64,000 nt of DNA from an uncultured Algibacter sp. (GTDB lineage Bacteria; Bacteroidota; Bacteroidia; Flavobacteriales; Flavobacteriaceae). Every line of letters begins with the position of its first letter. Positions within the stretch are counted from its first letter, which is position 1. This document shows positions 48,943 through 59,414 of the stretch, piece after piece. A program made the position numbers and the translations under genes. The stretch lies in the NCBI GenBank assembly GCA_947502405.1, contig CANMZT010000004.1:186001-250000 (forward strand), in the 5' to 3' direction. The notes under the pieces are model-generated. The model did no database searches, was not told the DNA's origin, and was given only the letters and a program-made list of their open reading frames with translations.

Positions 48943-50772
48943 TTAAAATTTAATTGTTGTTATTATTTGATAATTTCTATTTGGCATGGGCCGTAACGCC
49001 ACATTTTGATATTCTCTATCACGAAAATTATTTACTCTAAGATTAATATCATAGTGTACCTTTCCGTTTTTATTTATAAGACATCCAAAGCCTATATTAC
49101 CCACATTATAGCCACTTAACCTATCCCCTATAGTTAAAACTTCTCCATTAAATTGGTGTTGGTAAAACATAGAAAATACGGCATGACTATAAGCAACCGA
49201 TACATTTCCTTTATGAAACGGCACATAAATGAGTTGTTTTTTTGTCTCAATATTTTCTGAAACTGTATAGGAATAACGCCCGCTAAAACTAAGGTGATTT
49301 AATTTTAATTTAACCTTAGAAAACGCTTCTATTTCTGCACCATAACTCTGAGATTTAGCAACATTAATTGGCGTCCAATCCCCAGAATTATCAGGCCGCC
49401 ATTGTATTAAATCCTCAGTAGATATGTAATAGGTGTTTAATTTAAAATTAAAAGCTTTCAAGTTTAAAGTATGCCCTAAATCTAACTGATAAGACTGCTC
49501 AGGACTTAAATCCAAATTACCTCCTGGTTGCCAGTACAAATCATTAAATGTTGGAATTCTAAAGTTTTTAGAGGCATTAAATTGAATGGCGTATGTATTG
49601 GATACCTGATAAGCGCCATCTACCGAAAACAAAAACGGATTTTCAAAATCGGATGTAACATCCTTTCTAAGATTCAAATTATACTCAAAACGGTCTGTAG
49701 GCTTATGGTTCATTAATATTGTGGCAGAAAAAGCATTGCGTTTAGGATTCCCAAAACTACTGCCACCACCATCAAAATGGCTAAATTCTAAAATATTCCT
49801 AAACTGTAATGTATTTGATACCCGATAATTTAAATTATGGTTAAAAAGCCATGTATTTACCTTTCCAAAAGAAAAGAAATCGTTCACCTTATTTTCAAAA
49901 AACTTAAAACGTTCGTTAAGATGTACAACTTTTAATTTAGAACTAAACGCCCCGGAAATACGCGTCCACTCCAACATGGTTCTATAATTTTCATCCACAT
50001 ACTTACTGTTAGAAGGCGCTACCAAAGTACCCGAAAACTCCCTTTCACCATTATAACTTTGATGGTATAGTTTTAAAACATCTTTTTCAGATATAAAATA
50101 TCCTAAATTCAAATTGAAGTTTACATTGTTAAAAGCACCATTTTCATTCACCCTATCTGCTCCTAAATACTTATAGTCATTATCAGAATCTACATAGGCA
50201 AATCCTGCGTTTACAGTGAATTTTGAATTGCCGTAAGATGAAGACACATCGGTCATTCTTGTATCAAAACTGCCATATGCCAACCTAAGCTGTGTATCAA
50301 AATGAGGTTTAAATTCTAAATTATTATTCAAATGAATACTGCCACCAATGGCGCCGCTTCCGTATTGCACACTACCACCACCGCTTCGTATATCTATAGC
50401 ATCAAAATTGGTGGCGTTTATGGTATTAAAATCGGTTTGTCCGTTAAGTTGCGAATTAATGTTTATACCATTCCAAACCACAGCTGTTTGAGAGGCATTT
50501 GTACCTCTAAAAGAAGGAGATGAGACCATCCCAAAACCATTTTCCTTAAAATATAAGTTTGAATTAAACCCAAGTAATCCAGTAAGAGAAACAGAGTTTT
50601 TATTAATTATAGAATCATTAAGCTTTTCAACTTTAATTCCCGTAGTGTATTGCACTAATTTGGCATCACTTAAAACAATTTCATCTAATTTTTGGATAGC
50701 ATCTAGTTGTGCTTGAGCAAGATTGCAAAAACCTGTAGAAAATAATAATAGTGTAAAAATATTGTGTCTCAT
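48943..50772 (-). CDS. TonB-dependent receptor, BtuB-like
   Basis: Plug domain NSVSLTGLLGFNSNLYFKENGFGMVSSPSFRGTNASQTAVVWNGININSQLNGQTDFNTI; preceded by B12 riboswitch. Confidence 0.92.
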   Translation of the reverse strand: MRHNIFTLLLFSTGFCNLAQAQLDAIQKLDEIVLSDAKLVQYTTGIKVEKLNDSIINKNSVSLTGLLGFNSNLYFKENGFGMVSSPSFRGTNASQTAVVWNGININSQLNGQTDFNTINATNFDAIDIRSGGGSVQYGSGAIGGSIHLNNNLEFKPHFDTQLRLAYGSFDTRMTDVSSSYGNSKFTVNAGFAYVDSDNDYKYLGADRVNENGAFNNVNFNLNLGYFISEKDVLKLYHQSYNGEREFSGTLVAPSNSKYVDENYRTMLEWTRISGAFSSKLKVVHLNERFKFFENKVNDFFSFGKVNTWLFNHNLNYRVSNTLQFRNILEFSHFDGGGSSFGNPKRNAFSATILMNHKPTDRFEYNLNLRKDVTSDFENPFLFSVDGAYQVSNTYAIQFNASKNFRIPTFNDLYWQPGGNLDLSPEQSYQLDLGHTLNLKAFNFKLNTYYISTEDLIQWRPDNSGDWTPINVAKSQSYGAEIEAFSKVKLKLNHLSFSGRYSYTVSENIETKKQLIYVPFHKGNVSVAYSHAVFSMFYQHQFNGEVLTIGDRLSGYNVGNIGFGCLINKNGKVHYDINLRVNNFRDREYQNVALRPMPNRNYQIITTIKF

Positions 50773-50809
50773 AATCTGTAAAACCCTTTACCCGAGAGTT
50801 TCTATTAGA

Positions 50810-50985
50810 TGATGAAAATGGCAGGTCTCCTGACTTGCGTCTTCATGTTGGTCTTCCCATCAAATTGACAGTGACATAGAAGTATAACATGAAGCTTTAT
50901 AGCTTACAGTTGCGGGAACAGTTCTGGATTTTAACCAGATTCCCTTTTAATTCATTTCGAAAAAATCACGAAAGAAACCAAATTC
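50810..50985 (-). promoter_or_regulatory. Cobalamin riboswitch
   Basis: Minus strand GGGAATCTGG...CCCGCAACTGTAAGC...TGTCACTG...TGGGAAG...AAGACGCAAGTCAGGAGACCTGCC, the B12-box signature; outer boundaries approximate. Confidence 0.93.
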
Positions 50986-51038
50986 GAAACAAAAGTAAAC
51001 ATTATGTTTAATCTATTACTAAAAACATTTAATAATAT

Positions 51039-51046
51039 TACTTTTG
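51039..51046 (+). promoter_or_regulatory. Bacteroidota -7 box (TACTTTTG) for the btuFCD-like genes
   Basis: Matches TAnnTTTG; only ~20 nt before the start codon. Confidence 0.4.
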
Positions 51047-51066
51047 AAAACATTAAATATTGAATT

Positions 51067-52212
51067 TTGAGAACGCTCGTCTTATTTTTTGTTTTAGCTA
51101 TACTTTTTTCTTGTAAAGAAGAAAAAGCAGTTAACTCCATACTGCCTAATACCAATAGAGAACATATTAAACTTAAATACGCTAAAGGGTTTTCAATAAC
51201 GAAACATGACCATTTTACTTTAGTTGAAGTGTTAAAACCATGGCCTAAAGCTGAAAAAAGTTATAAATATGTGGTTGTATCAAAAGAGTATTTAGCAAAA
51301 ACTTCTTTCATGAAGGATGCTTATGATGGTATTATTATTACGCCAATTGAAAAATCAGTGGTTACATCAACAACACATCTTCCTGCATTGGAACTATTGG
51401 AGGTTCAAAAAACGCTTGTGGGTTTCCCAGGAACAGATTACATATCTTCTAAATCAATTAGACAACAAGTAGATAATGGAAATATTAGAGAACTAGGTAA
51501 AAATGAGGGTTTAAATACTGAAGTTATTTTAGAGTTAAATCCAAATATAGTCGTTGGTTTTGGTATAGATGGCGGAAATAAATCCTTAGAAACTATTAAA
51601 AAATCAGGAATTCCTGTTATTTATAATGGCGATTGGGTGGAGCATTCTCCTTTGGCAAAAGCCGAATGGATTAAGCTTTTTGGTACGCTGTACAACAAAG
51701 AGAAAGCGGCAGATTCTATTTTCAATCAAATAGAGAATGATTACTTAGAAGCTAAAACATTAGCAAAAAAAGTAAAATCTAAACCAACAGTTTTGAGCGG
51801 TGCTATGCATAATGATGTATGGTATTTACCGAATGGTTCTAGCACTGAAGGTCAACTTTTAAAAGATGCCAATGTTAACTATCTTTGGAGTGATACTGAA
51901 GGCTCTGGAAGCTTAAAGTTAAATTTTGAGTCGGTTTTAATAAAAGCTAAAAACGCAGATATCTGGTTGAGTCCCTCAAATTATTCAAGTATGGAAAGCC
52001 TTAAAAATAGTAACGAAAATCACGGGCTTTTTGATGCTTTTAAAAGCAAAAACATTTATACATTTAGTAATACAACTGGAGATAAAGGCGGCGTAATTTA
52101 TTATGAATTGGGGATGACTAGGCCCGATTTGGTTTTAAAAGATATTATAAAAATTTGCCACCCAGAACTTCTAGAAAGCTATGAACCTTATTTTTTCAAA
52201 CCCTTAGAATAG
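51067..52212 (+). CDS. ABC transporter substrate-binding lipoprotein, BtuF/FecB-like (TTG start)
   Basis: Lipobox LFSCKE; VGFPGTDYIS; NPNIVVGFGIDGG; IPVIYNGDWVEHSPLAKAEWIKLFG. Confidence 0.9.
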   Translation: MRTLVLFFVLAILFSCKEEKAVNSILPNTNREHIKLKYAKGFSITKHDHFTLVEVLKPWPKAEKSYKYVVVSKEYLAKTSFMKDAYDGIIITPIEKSVVTSTTHLPALELLEVQKTLVGFPGTDYISSKSIRQQVDNGNIRELGKNEGLNTEVILELNPNIVVGFGIDGGNKSLETIKKSGIPVIYNGDWVEHSPLAKAEWIKLFGTLYNKEKAADSIFNQIENDYLEAKTLAKKVKSKPTVLSGAMHNDVWYLPNGSSTEGQLLKDANVNYLWSDTEGSGSLKLNFESVLIKAKNADIWLSPSNYSSMESLKNSNENHGLFDAFKSKNIYTFSNTTGDKGGVIYYELGMTRPDLVLKDIIKICHPELLESYEPYFFKPLE

Positions 52213-53244
52213 TTGCCAAATAGAAATACATATCAAGTTACCTTTATTATTTTAACAGTTATTCTTCTGCTATGTTTTATTATTAATATTAGTTTAGGTT
52301 CAGTATCTATACCTATTAAAGACATATTTAACAGCCTAATAGGTAACACAACAGAACAAGAAACCTGGCAATATATCATTCAAAACTACAGATTACCAAA
52401 AGCACTAACTGCAATCATTGTGGGTTCTGGTTTGGGAATCTCTGGTTTATTAATGCAAACCTTATTTAGAAACCCATTGGCTGGTCCCTTTGTATTAGGT
52501 ATTAGCTCAGGAGCGAGTTTGGGAGTTGCCTTAGTTATTCTAGGCTCTGGTGTTTTTGGTGGTGTTTTAGCATCTCTTTTTATCTCAAAATGGGGTTTAG
52601 TAATTGCCGCGAGTTTAGGCAGTTTTTTAGTATTACTTGCCGTTTTAATTGTATCGCTTAAAGTTAGAGATACCATGGCAATTCTTATAATTGGATTAAT
52701 GTTTGCAAGTATTACTGCAGCCATTGTAAGCGTGCTCTCCTACTTTGGATCAGCAGAACAATTACAACAATATATTTTCTGGGGTTTTGGTAGTTTAGGT
52801 AACTTATCATGGGAAGATGTTTCGGTGCTTTTAATGGTTTATAGCATTGGAGTTTTATTAGCTATCCTATCTATAAAGTCATTAAATACCTTGCTTTTAG
52901 GAGAAAATTATGCCAAAAGTTTAGGCTTAAATATCAAAAAAAGTCGTCTTACGATTATAATATCTGCAAGTTTATTGGCTGGAACAATAACTGCTTTTAC
53001 AGGCCCTATTGCCTTTATTGGTTTAGCTATCCCGCATATTACAAGGCAAGTATTTAATACCTCTAATCATAAAATATTGTTGCTGGCAGTATTTATATTT
53101 GGTGCTATTGTTATGCTTATTTGTGATAGTATTGCACAACTACCTAACAGTGATTTTACTTTACCCATTAATGCCATAACATCTTTAGTTGGCGCTCCAG
53201 TGGTTATTTGGTTATTGATAAGAAAACGAAAAATGGTTTTTTAA
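52213..53244 (+). CDS. FecCD/BtuC family ABC permease
   Basis: LPKALTAIIVGSGLGISGLLMQTLFRNPLAGPFVLGISSGASLG; GPIAFIGLAIPHITR. Confidence 0.95.
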   Translation: MPNRNTYQVTFIILTVILLLCFIINISLGSVSIPIKDIFNSLIGNTTEQETWQYIIQNYRLPKALTAIIVGSGLGISGLLMQTLFRNPLAGPFVLGISSGASLGVALVILGSGVFGGVLASLFISKWGLVIAASLGSFLVLLAVLIVSLKVRDTMAILIIGLMFASITAAIVSVLSYFGSAEQLQQYIFWGFGSLGNLSWEDVSVLLMVYSIGVLLAILSIKSLNTLLLGENYAKSLGLNIKKSRLTIIISASLLAGTITAFTGPIAFIGLAIPHITRQVFNTSNHKILLLAVFIFGAIVMLICDSIAQLPNSDFTLPINAITSLVGAPVVIWLLIRKRKMVF

Positions 53245-54038
53245 TGAATAGTTTAGATAAAAATATCATCTTAAAAACCAAAAACCTAGAGGTAGGTTAT
53301 GTTTCAAAAAAGGAAAAAACTATTGTTGCTTCTAATATAAATATTGAATTAGAAAAAGGAAAATTAGTTGGTTTAATAGGTGCCAATGGTATTGGAAAAT
53401 CAACACTTCTAAGAACCCTTACTAAAGTTCAAAACCCACTCAAAGGAAGTATTGATATTAATAATGTTCCCCTTGAAAACTACTCAGAAATTGATTTAGC
53501 AAAGGTGATGAGTTTAGTTTTAACGGAACCTATTGCATCTAAAAATTTATCTGTTTTTGAGCTTGTTTCCTTAGGAAGGCAACCTTACACAAACTGGATT
53601 GGAAACCTATCAGAAAAAGATATTAAAGCAACTTATGGAGCTATTTCGCAAGTAAATATTGAAAATTTAAAAGACAAAAAATGTTATGAGCTTAGTGATG
53701 GTCAATTACAAAAAGTGATGATAGCACGAGCTTTAGCTCAAGATACCGATTTAATTATTCTAGATGAACCAACCACGCATCTAGATATGTACCATAAAGC
53801 CTATACTTTAAAGTTGCTTCAAAAATTAACTAAAGACACTGGAAAAACCATCTTATTTTCTTCTCATGAAATAGATTTGGCTATTCAACTCTGTGATAAT
53901 CTAATTGTAATGACAGAGAAAGAAGTGGTTTCAGATGAACCCTGTAATTTAATTACTGAAGGTATTTTTGAAAACTTGTTTCCAAAAGATTTAATTGCTT
54001 TTGATGAAACTACGGGAAGTTTTCGGGTTAAAAAATAA
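53244..54038 (+). CDS. ABC transporter ATP-binding protein, BtuD/FecE-like
   Basis: GANGIGKSTLLRTL, LSDGQLQKVMIARALAQ, LIILDEPTTHLD. Confidence 0.95.
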   Translation: MNSLDKNIILKTKNLEVGYVSKKEKTIVASNINIELEKGKLVGLIGANGIGKSTLLRTLTKVQNPLKGSIDINNVPLENYSEIDLAKVMSLVLTEPIASKNLSVFELVSLGRQPYTNWIGNLSEKDIKATYGAISQVNIENLKDKKCYELSDGQLQKVMIARALAQDTDLIILDEPTTHLDMYHKAYTLKLLQKLTKDTGKTILFSSHEIDLAIQLCDNLIVMTEKEVVSDEPCNLITEGIFENLFPKDLIAFDETTGSFRVKK

Positions 54039-54122
54039 TATTCATTAGCTATAAAGGAGTATTTATAAAATATAACTTCACTACTTTTTGGAATTTGGTT
54101 TTTGTTATTTGATATTTGTTAC

Positions 54123-55442
54123 ATGAACGATAATGTAATCATAATTCTAGCTGCTATACTTTTTGCAGCAATTGGCTTTTTCTTAGGAAACTACTTCTCA
54201 AAACTTAAAAACAAAAGTGAACAAAGTACTTTAGAAGAGCGTCAAAATCAAATGCAAAGTACCATTGACGAGCTAAGACAAAACCTTAGCAAGATTGAAA
54301 ATGAACGCGAAGAGATTCGTCGTGAAAAAGAATTTTTAAACACCGAACTCGCTAGAAAAAATTCAGAATACGAAAACCTGCAAGAGCAAAACTTAAAACG
54401 TGATAAGGAGCTTGAAGAACGCCAAGAGCAATTGCGAAAAGATTTTGAATTATTAGCTAATAAAATACTAGAAGAAAAATCGAATAAGTTTACCGAGCAG
54501 AACAAAGAAAATATTAAAAACATTTTAAATCCGCTACAAGAAAAAATACAAGGGTTTGAGAAAAAAGTAGAAGCTTCTCAAAAAGAAAGTATCAGCATGC
54601 ATTCCGCTTTAAAAGAGCAATTATTAGGTTTAAAAGACCTTAACCAACAAATGACTAAAGAAGCTACCAATTTAACTAGAGCCTTAAAAGGTGATAGTAA
54701 AATGCAAGGAAATTGGGGTGAATTGGTGTTAGAACGTGTTTTAGAAAAATCGGGGCTAGAGAAAGACCGTGAGTATTTTGTACAACAAAGTTTCACAAGA
54801 GATGATAACTCTCGTGTAATGCCAGATGTGGTATTACATTTACCTGATGGTAAAAAAATGATAATTGACTCAAAGGTATCTTTAACTGATTACGAGCGGT
54901 TAGTAAACGCAGAGGATGACGATAGAAATGCCCACTTAAAAGCCCATGTAAACTCTATAAGAAAACATGTAGAACAACTCTCAGCAAAGAATTATCAAGA
55001 TTTATACGATATAGAATCTCCAGATTTTGTTTTGATGTTTATACCTATTGAACCTGCATTTGCCATTGTTGTTAATGAGGACAACTCCATATACAACAAG
55101 GCTTTTGAAAAGAACATTGTTATTGTTACACCTTCTACGCTATTGGCTACACTCCGTACCATTGACACCATGTGGAATAATGAAAAACAGCAACGAAACG
55201 CTATAGAAATAGCACGACAAGCTGGAGCGCTTTATGATAAGTTTGAAGGATTGGTGGGTGATTTAACTGGTGTTGGAAAAAAGATTGATGCTGCTAAAAA
55301 CGATTATTCTTCAGCTATGAATAAGTTGGTTGAAGGTAGAGGCAATCTCATAACTAGTGTTGAAAAACTAAAAAAAATGGGTGCTAAGGCAAAAAAATCA
55401 TTACCTGAAGCAATTATAAAACGTGCTGAGGAAGATGAATAA
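54123..55442 (+). CDS. rmuC: DNA recombination protein RmuC
   Basis: N-terminal TM and coiled coil; QGNWGELVLERVLEKSGL, MPDVVLHLPDGKKMIIDSKVSL, FIPIEPAF. Confidence 0.95.
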   Translation: MNDNVIIILAAILFAAIGFFLGNYFSKLKNKSEQSTLEERQNQMQSTIDELRQNLSKIENEREEIRREKEFLNTELARKNSEYENLQEQNLKRDKELEERQEQLRKDFELLANKILEEKSNKFTEQNKENIKNILNPLQEKIQGFEKKVEASQKESISMHSALKEQLLGLKDLNQQMTKEATNLTRALKGDSKMQGNWGELVLERVLEKSGLEKDREYFVQQSFTRDDNSRVMPDVVLHLPDGKKMIIDSKVSLTDYERLVNAEDDDRNAHLKAHVNSIRKHVEQLSAKNYQDLYDIESPDFVLMFIPIEPAFAIVVNEDNSIYNKAFEKNIVIVTPSTLLATLRTIDTMWNNEKQQRNAIEIARQAGALYDKFEGLVGDLTGVGKKIDAAKNDYSSAMNKLVEGRGNLITSVEKLKKMGAKAKKSLPEAIIKRAEEDE

Positions 55443-55482
55443 CTATTAACTTGCTCAATAATTGGTTTTTTTTAGGTGAATT

Positions 55483-55530
55483 ATGATTTTAATAACCTCA
55501 TCTCTCATAATCTATTAAAATCATTTTTTA
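55483..55530 (+). terminator. AT-rich intrinsic-terminator-like inverted repeat after rmuC
   Basis: Perfect 12-bp ATGATTTTAATA / TATTAAAATCAT with 18-nt loop followed by T run. Confidence 0.5.
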
Positions 55531-55634
55531 ACTTCTAAATCATTTACAACTTAGTAAAAATAAAACCTGGTCTTGATGTTTATCAATTTATATTGTTATT
55601 TTGAGACATCCTTCAATTAAAGATTAATTCATTT

Positions 55635-56174
55635 ATGTTCAAGCACGCAAAAGAATCACAAGTTTCAATTACCGAACTCATGTTACCATCACATTCAAAT
55701 TTTAGTGGAAAAATACATGGTGGGCACATTTTAAATCTTATGGATCAAATAGCTTTTGCATGTGCTTCAAAACATTCCAATCATTATTGTGTAACGGCTT
55801 CTGTAAACAAAGTAGATTTTTTAAACCCTATTGATGTAGGCGAATTGGTTACACTAAAAGCTTCTATAAATTATACAGGAAGAACTTCTATGGTAGTTGG
55901 ACTTCGAGTAGAGTCAGAAAATATTAGAACTGGAGAAGTTAAACATTGTAACTCTTCATATTTCACCATGGTTGCTAAAGATGAGCATGGTAAAAATGCC
56001 AAAGTTCCAGGTTTAATTTTAGATACTGAGCAAAGTGTTCGTCGTTTTGCTAGAAGTATTGCTAGACAAGAGCAGGCAAGAAAACGGTCTAATAAATTTA
56101 ATGCTTCTACGTTTAAAATGGATGAACATCTAGAGTTTATTAAAACTCAGAATGCAAAAATTGAGCTTCATTAA
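55635..56174 (+). CDS. Acyl-CoA thioesterase (hotdog fold)
   Basis: HSNFSGKIHGGHILNLMDQIAFACASKHS. Confidence 0.93.
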   Translation: MFKHAKESQVSITELMLPSHSNFSGKIHGGHILNLMDQIAFACASKHSNHYCVTASVNKVDFLNPIDVGELVTLKASINYTGRTSMVVGLRVESENIRTGEVKHCNSSYFTMVAKDEHGKNAKVPGLILDTEQSVRRFARSIARQEQARKRSNKFNASTFKMDEHLEFIKTQNAKIELH

Positions 56175-56184
56175 CTTTATAAAC

Positions 56185-58473
56185 TTAAAAATAAATACGC
56201 ATTAAAAGGTTAGGATAAAATCCTAGAGATGTTTGTAATGTCTCATCTACTTGTCCATTATTAACTCTAAAAAAGTTATTTATTTGGTTGTTTCTATTAA
56301 AAAGATTCCAAACGGATGCTCCAATATCAGCTTTAGTTTTTAATCCTAAATTAAAATGGTATAATGCAGAAATATCTAACTTTAAATAATCTTTTAATTC
56401 GCTACTATTACTAGCTTCAAAATTAATACTGTTATCAACAATTTCATTTCCAGAAACTGGAAACGTAGTTGGGTTACCAGAAAACCAGTTTAAACCTGTT
56501 GAAATCCTAAAATTTCTATTAGTATAAGTGGCCCCCAAAGTTGTAGCATGTCTTATATTATAATTACTTGGGAATTCATTTTCTGAGAAGGTTTCAAATT
56601 GATAATCGCTATTCAAAAAAGCATAGCTTAACCAAACATTAAAATTATTTACTTGCTTTCTCAATATAAAATCAAAGCCATTAGCCGTATAATTGCCTAT
56701 TGCCTGAACGAATTCAAATTGATTTTGAAATCCTTGACTTTGTGCCGTAATATTCTTAACCTTTTTGTAATAGGCATCGGCACTTAGTTGCCACCCCCGC
56801 TTACTGTAATTTAGACCAACAGAAACTTGTTGGCTTCTAATTACAGGAATATCTTCATCGTTAGATAATTGCCACCTCCGCTTTTCAACACCTAAAAAAT
56901 CATTTTGAAAATTGATTACCTGCGATGTATTTTGATGCTTCATTTCTCCTAAAAATTCAACATTAAAATTATCAAGAAATTTATGAGTAAAGTTTAAACG
57001 TGGCTCCCATATTTGCTTTTTAAATTTACCAATATAATTGAATCTTAATCCCGCATTAAGTACTGTTCGCTTATCAAAAGATTTATAATTTAATTGAGAA
57101 AACAGACCATGGGTACGAACAACCTCTGAAACTAGTGACCTAAATCTTGGTAAATCCACATCGTCTAAGTTAGTCACCTCTGTTTCTACAAAATGATAGC
57201 CTCCAAGAAAGTTTATATTATCAGAAAACCGATACTGATTCTTTAATTTGAAACTGGTTTCAGAAACAATATTTTCCTGTAAAAACCGCTGTGAATCAAC
57301 AATATTAGCGTTTATTGCCTTCAATTTATAATCCGTTTCATAAATTTCTAAAGCAGTTTGCCATTTAGAATTCCAAATTTTATTGTAATGAATAGCCCCT
57401 GCAATACTATTTTGATTTACGTTACTCTGTCTGGATTCATCCTCTGTGTTTTCATTAAAAACTAACTCATTAGCTACATTAATAAAATTAACACGCAACT
57501 CATCTTTATCACTAATTTTATATATCCATCTTAAAGACACATCATAAAAATCAAACTCCTTATCAGAATTCATAACAGTATTCATAGCGTTTTCCACTTC
57601 GGTATCTTCAGAAATTTTATCAAAAAAACTATTGTAAGCTGGTGTTTGAATAAAATCGCTAATCGACTTTCTCAACGCTAATTGAATAGAAGATTTTTTG
57701 TTTATCGGAATATCCGCAAAACCATTAGCGTCAATAAAATTAACACCTATATTCCCTTTAAACTGAGAATTAATTTGATTATCGGTTTTCATCAAAATAG
57801 TTCCTGAAACACCATCTGTATAACTAACATCAGAACCGTTTTTGTACAATAATACATCTTCAGTTATTTGTGGGTTATACATCGAAATTAATCCAAAAAA
57901 ATGCCCTGATTGATACATTTTAATACCATCCCATAAGATTAGATTTTGATCGTGGCTTCCGCCTCTAATACTAATATTTGATACATTTTCATTTATACTC
58001 TGTATTCCAGGAAATGCTTGAATAGACTGTAATACATCTGCTTCAATTAAACCCGGTAACATTGTAAATTTTGAAAAATCAATTTTAAAAGCACCCGTAT
58101 TCAACTTACTAATTCCTTTGATGATATAACTTGGAACAATAACTTCTGGTAGTTGTTGTAAGTTGTCTTTTGCAGTTTTATTAGATGGTGTTACCAAAAC
58201 AAAATTACTACCGATAACGGTATATTTTAAATCTGTATGATCTTTTAAAAACTTTATAACTTCGTCGAATGTAAGGTCCTTTGGTGGTAAACTTATTTTA
58301 TATACCTCTACAACATCTTTGGCATAATTAAATTGATATCCGTATTGATTTTGAATAGTTGTTAGAACAGAGGATAACGGCATTTTTTCATCATGCTTTT
58401 GAGCGCTAACTGCAAAAGTGCCTACAAATAACAATAAGTTTAAAATAAGATAATGGCTACTCTTTATTTTCAT
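56185..58473 (-). CDS. TonB-dependent receptor with N-terminal STN (FecA-type) domain
   Basis: STN-like MPLSSVLTTIQNQYGYQFNYAKDVVEVYKISL...; plug NVSNISIRGGSHDQNLILWDGIKMYQSGHFFGLISMYNPQI. Confidence 0.93.
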   Translation of the reverse strand: MKIKSSHYLILNLLLFVGTFAVSAQKHDEKMPLSSVLTTIQNQYGYQFNYAKDVVEVYKISLPPKDLTFDEVIKFLKDHTDLKYTVIGSNFVLVTPSNKTAKDNLQQLPEVIVPSYIIKGISKLNTGAFKIDFSKFTMLPGLIEADVLQSIQAFPGIQSINENVSNISIRGGSHDQNLILWDGIKMYQSGHFFGLISMYNPQITEDVLLYKNGSDVSYTDGVSGTILMKTDNQINSQFKGNIGVNFIDANGFADIPINKKSSIQLALRKSISDFIQTPAYNSFFDKISEDTEVENAMNTVMNSDKEFDFYDVSLRWIYKISDKDELRVNFINVANELVFNENTEDESRQSNVNQNSIAGAIHYNKIWNSKWQTALEIYETDYKLKAINANIVDSQRFLQENIVSETSFKLKNQYRFSDNINFLGGYHFVETEVTNLDDVDLPRFRSLVSEVVRTHGLFSQLNYKSFDKRTVLNAGLRFNYIGKFKKQIWEPRLNFTHKFLDNFNVEFLGEMKHQNTSQVINFQNDFLGVEKRRWQLSNDEDIPVIRSQQVSVGLNYSKRGWQLSADAYYKKVKNITAQSQGFQNQFEFVQAIGNYTANGFDFILRKQVNNFNVWLSYAFLNSDYQFETFSENEFPSNYNIRHATTLGATYTNRNFRISTGLNWFSGNPTTFPVSGNEIVDNSINFEASNSSELKDYLKLDISALYHFNLGLKTKADIGASVWNLFNRNNQINNFFRVNNGQVDETLQTSLGFYPNLLMRIYF

Positions 58474-59368
58474 GGATTATTACATGGTTCGATGAACTTA
58501 GTTCATAAGACAAACCCATGGGCTTGGTGATAGATAAAAGTGCATGTTCTAGATTCTTATGGTTAAATCCGCCTGTAAACTGTCTAGTTAAATCAACATT
58601 TTCAAATGATACACTAATGTTGTATTGCCTTTTTAACTCTTCTACAACAAGATGAAAAGGCACTGATTTAAAACTACTAACACCAGCAACCCAAAATGGC
58701 TTTTTTAAAGGCGTCTTTTCTTCAACTAAAGCATCGTTTAAAAACTGGAATGTATCTCCTGCATGTAAAGTCCTCTCAATTGTATTTGATGTTACTTTTA
58801 CTATACCTTCAAAACATTTAACCTCAAAATAATTATTTCGTTGCTTAACATTAAACTCTGTTCCAACAACAGTTACCTTACCATCGTTAGTAATAACATC
58901 AAACTTATTTCCTTTTTCTACAATAAAATAGGCTTCACCTTTAAGTTTCACCTGCCTATTATCCTTCCAGTTATCATCATCAAATTGCAATTGCGAATTA
59001 GCATTCAATTTCACCTTAGAATTATCGGGAAGTACCACATCCATATTTTGACTTATAGATGTTTTGTATGATGATGAACTATTGTAAAAAGCAAAATAAT
59101 AAATCCCAAAACCAATAATAAAAGCTGCTGCCATTTGTAGTATTGGTTTAATCCATTGCAGTTTTAAAATAGGCTTTTTACGGGAATTATAATGCTTTTT
59201 GAAGGTGTTAAAATCTTTAATATCTGAAAATCCAGACGCCTTAAACTGCTTTGAAGTTTCAATGATAGCAACATTAAGCTTGGAGTCGTCAAGATTATCA
59301 AATGCAGCTTTTTCAGCATCTGTTAAATCATCATTAAGCCATTTTTTTATCAAATACTCTTTGTCCAT
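58457..59368 (-). CDS. FecR family anti-sigma regulator
   Basis: One TM; VVLPDNSKVKLNANSQLQFDDD, GEAYFIVEKGNKFDVITNDGKVTVVGTEFNVK. Confidence 0.94.
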   Translation of the reverse strand: MDKEYLIKKWLNDDLTDAEKAAFDNLDDSKLNVAIIETSKQFKASGFSDIKDFNTFKKHYNSRKKPILKLQWIKPILQMAAAFIIGFGIYYFAFYNSSSSYKTSISQNMDVVLPDNSKVKLNANSQLQFDDDNWKDNRQVKLKGEAYFIVEKGNKFDVITNDGKVTVVGTEFNVKQRNNYFEVKCFEGIVKVTSNTIERTLHAGDTFQFLNDALVEEKTPLKKPFWVAGVSSFKSVPFHLVVEELKRQYNISVSFENVDLTRQFTGGFNHKNLEHALLSITKPMGLSYELSSSNHVIIHENKE

Positions 59369-59414
59369 GCTAAAGCACTTTATTATATAACAACTTCATC
59401 TTTAAAATTCCTGA

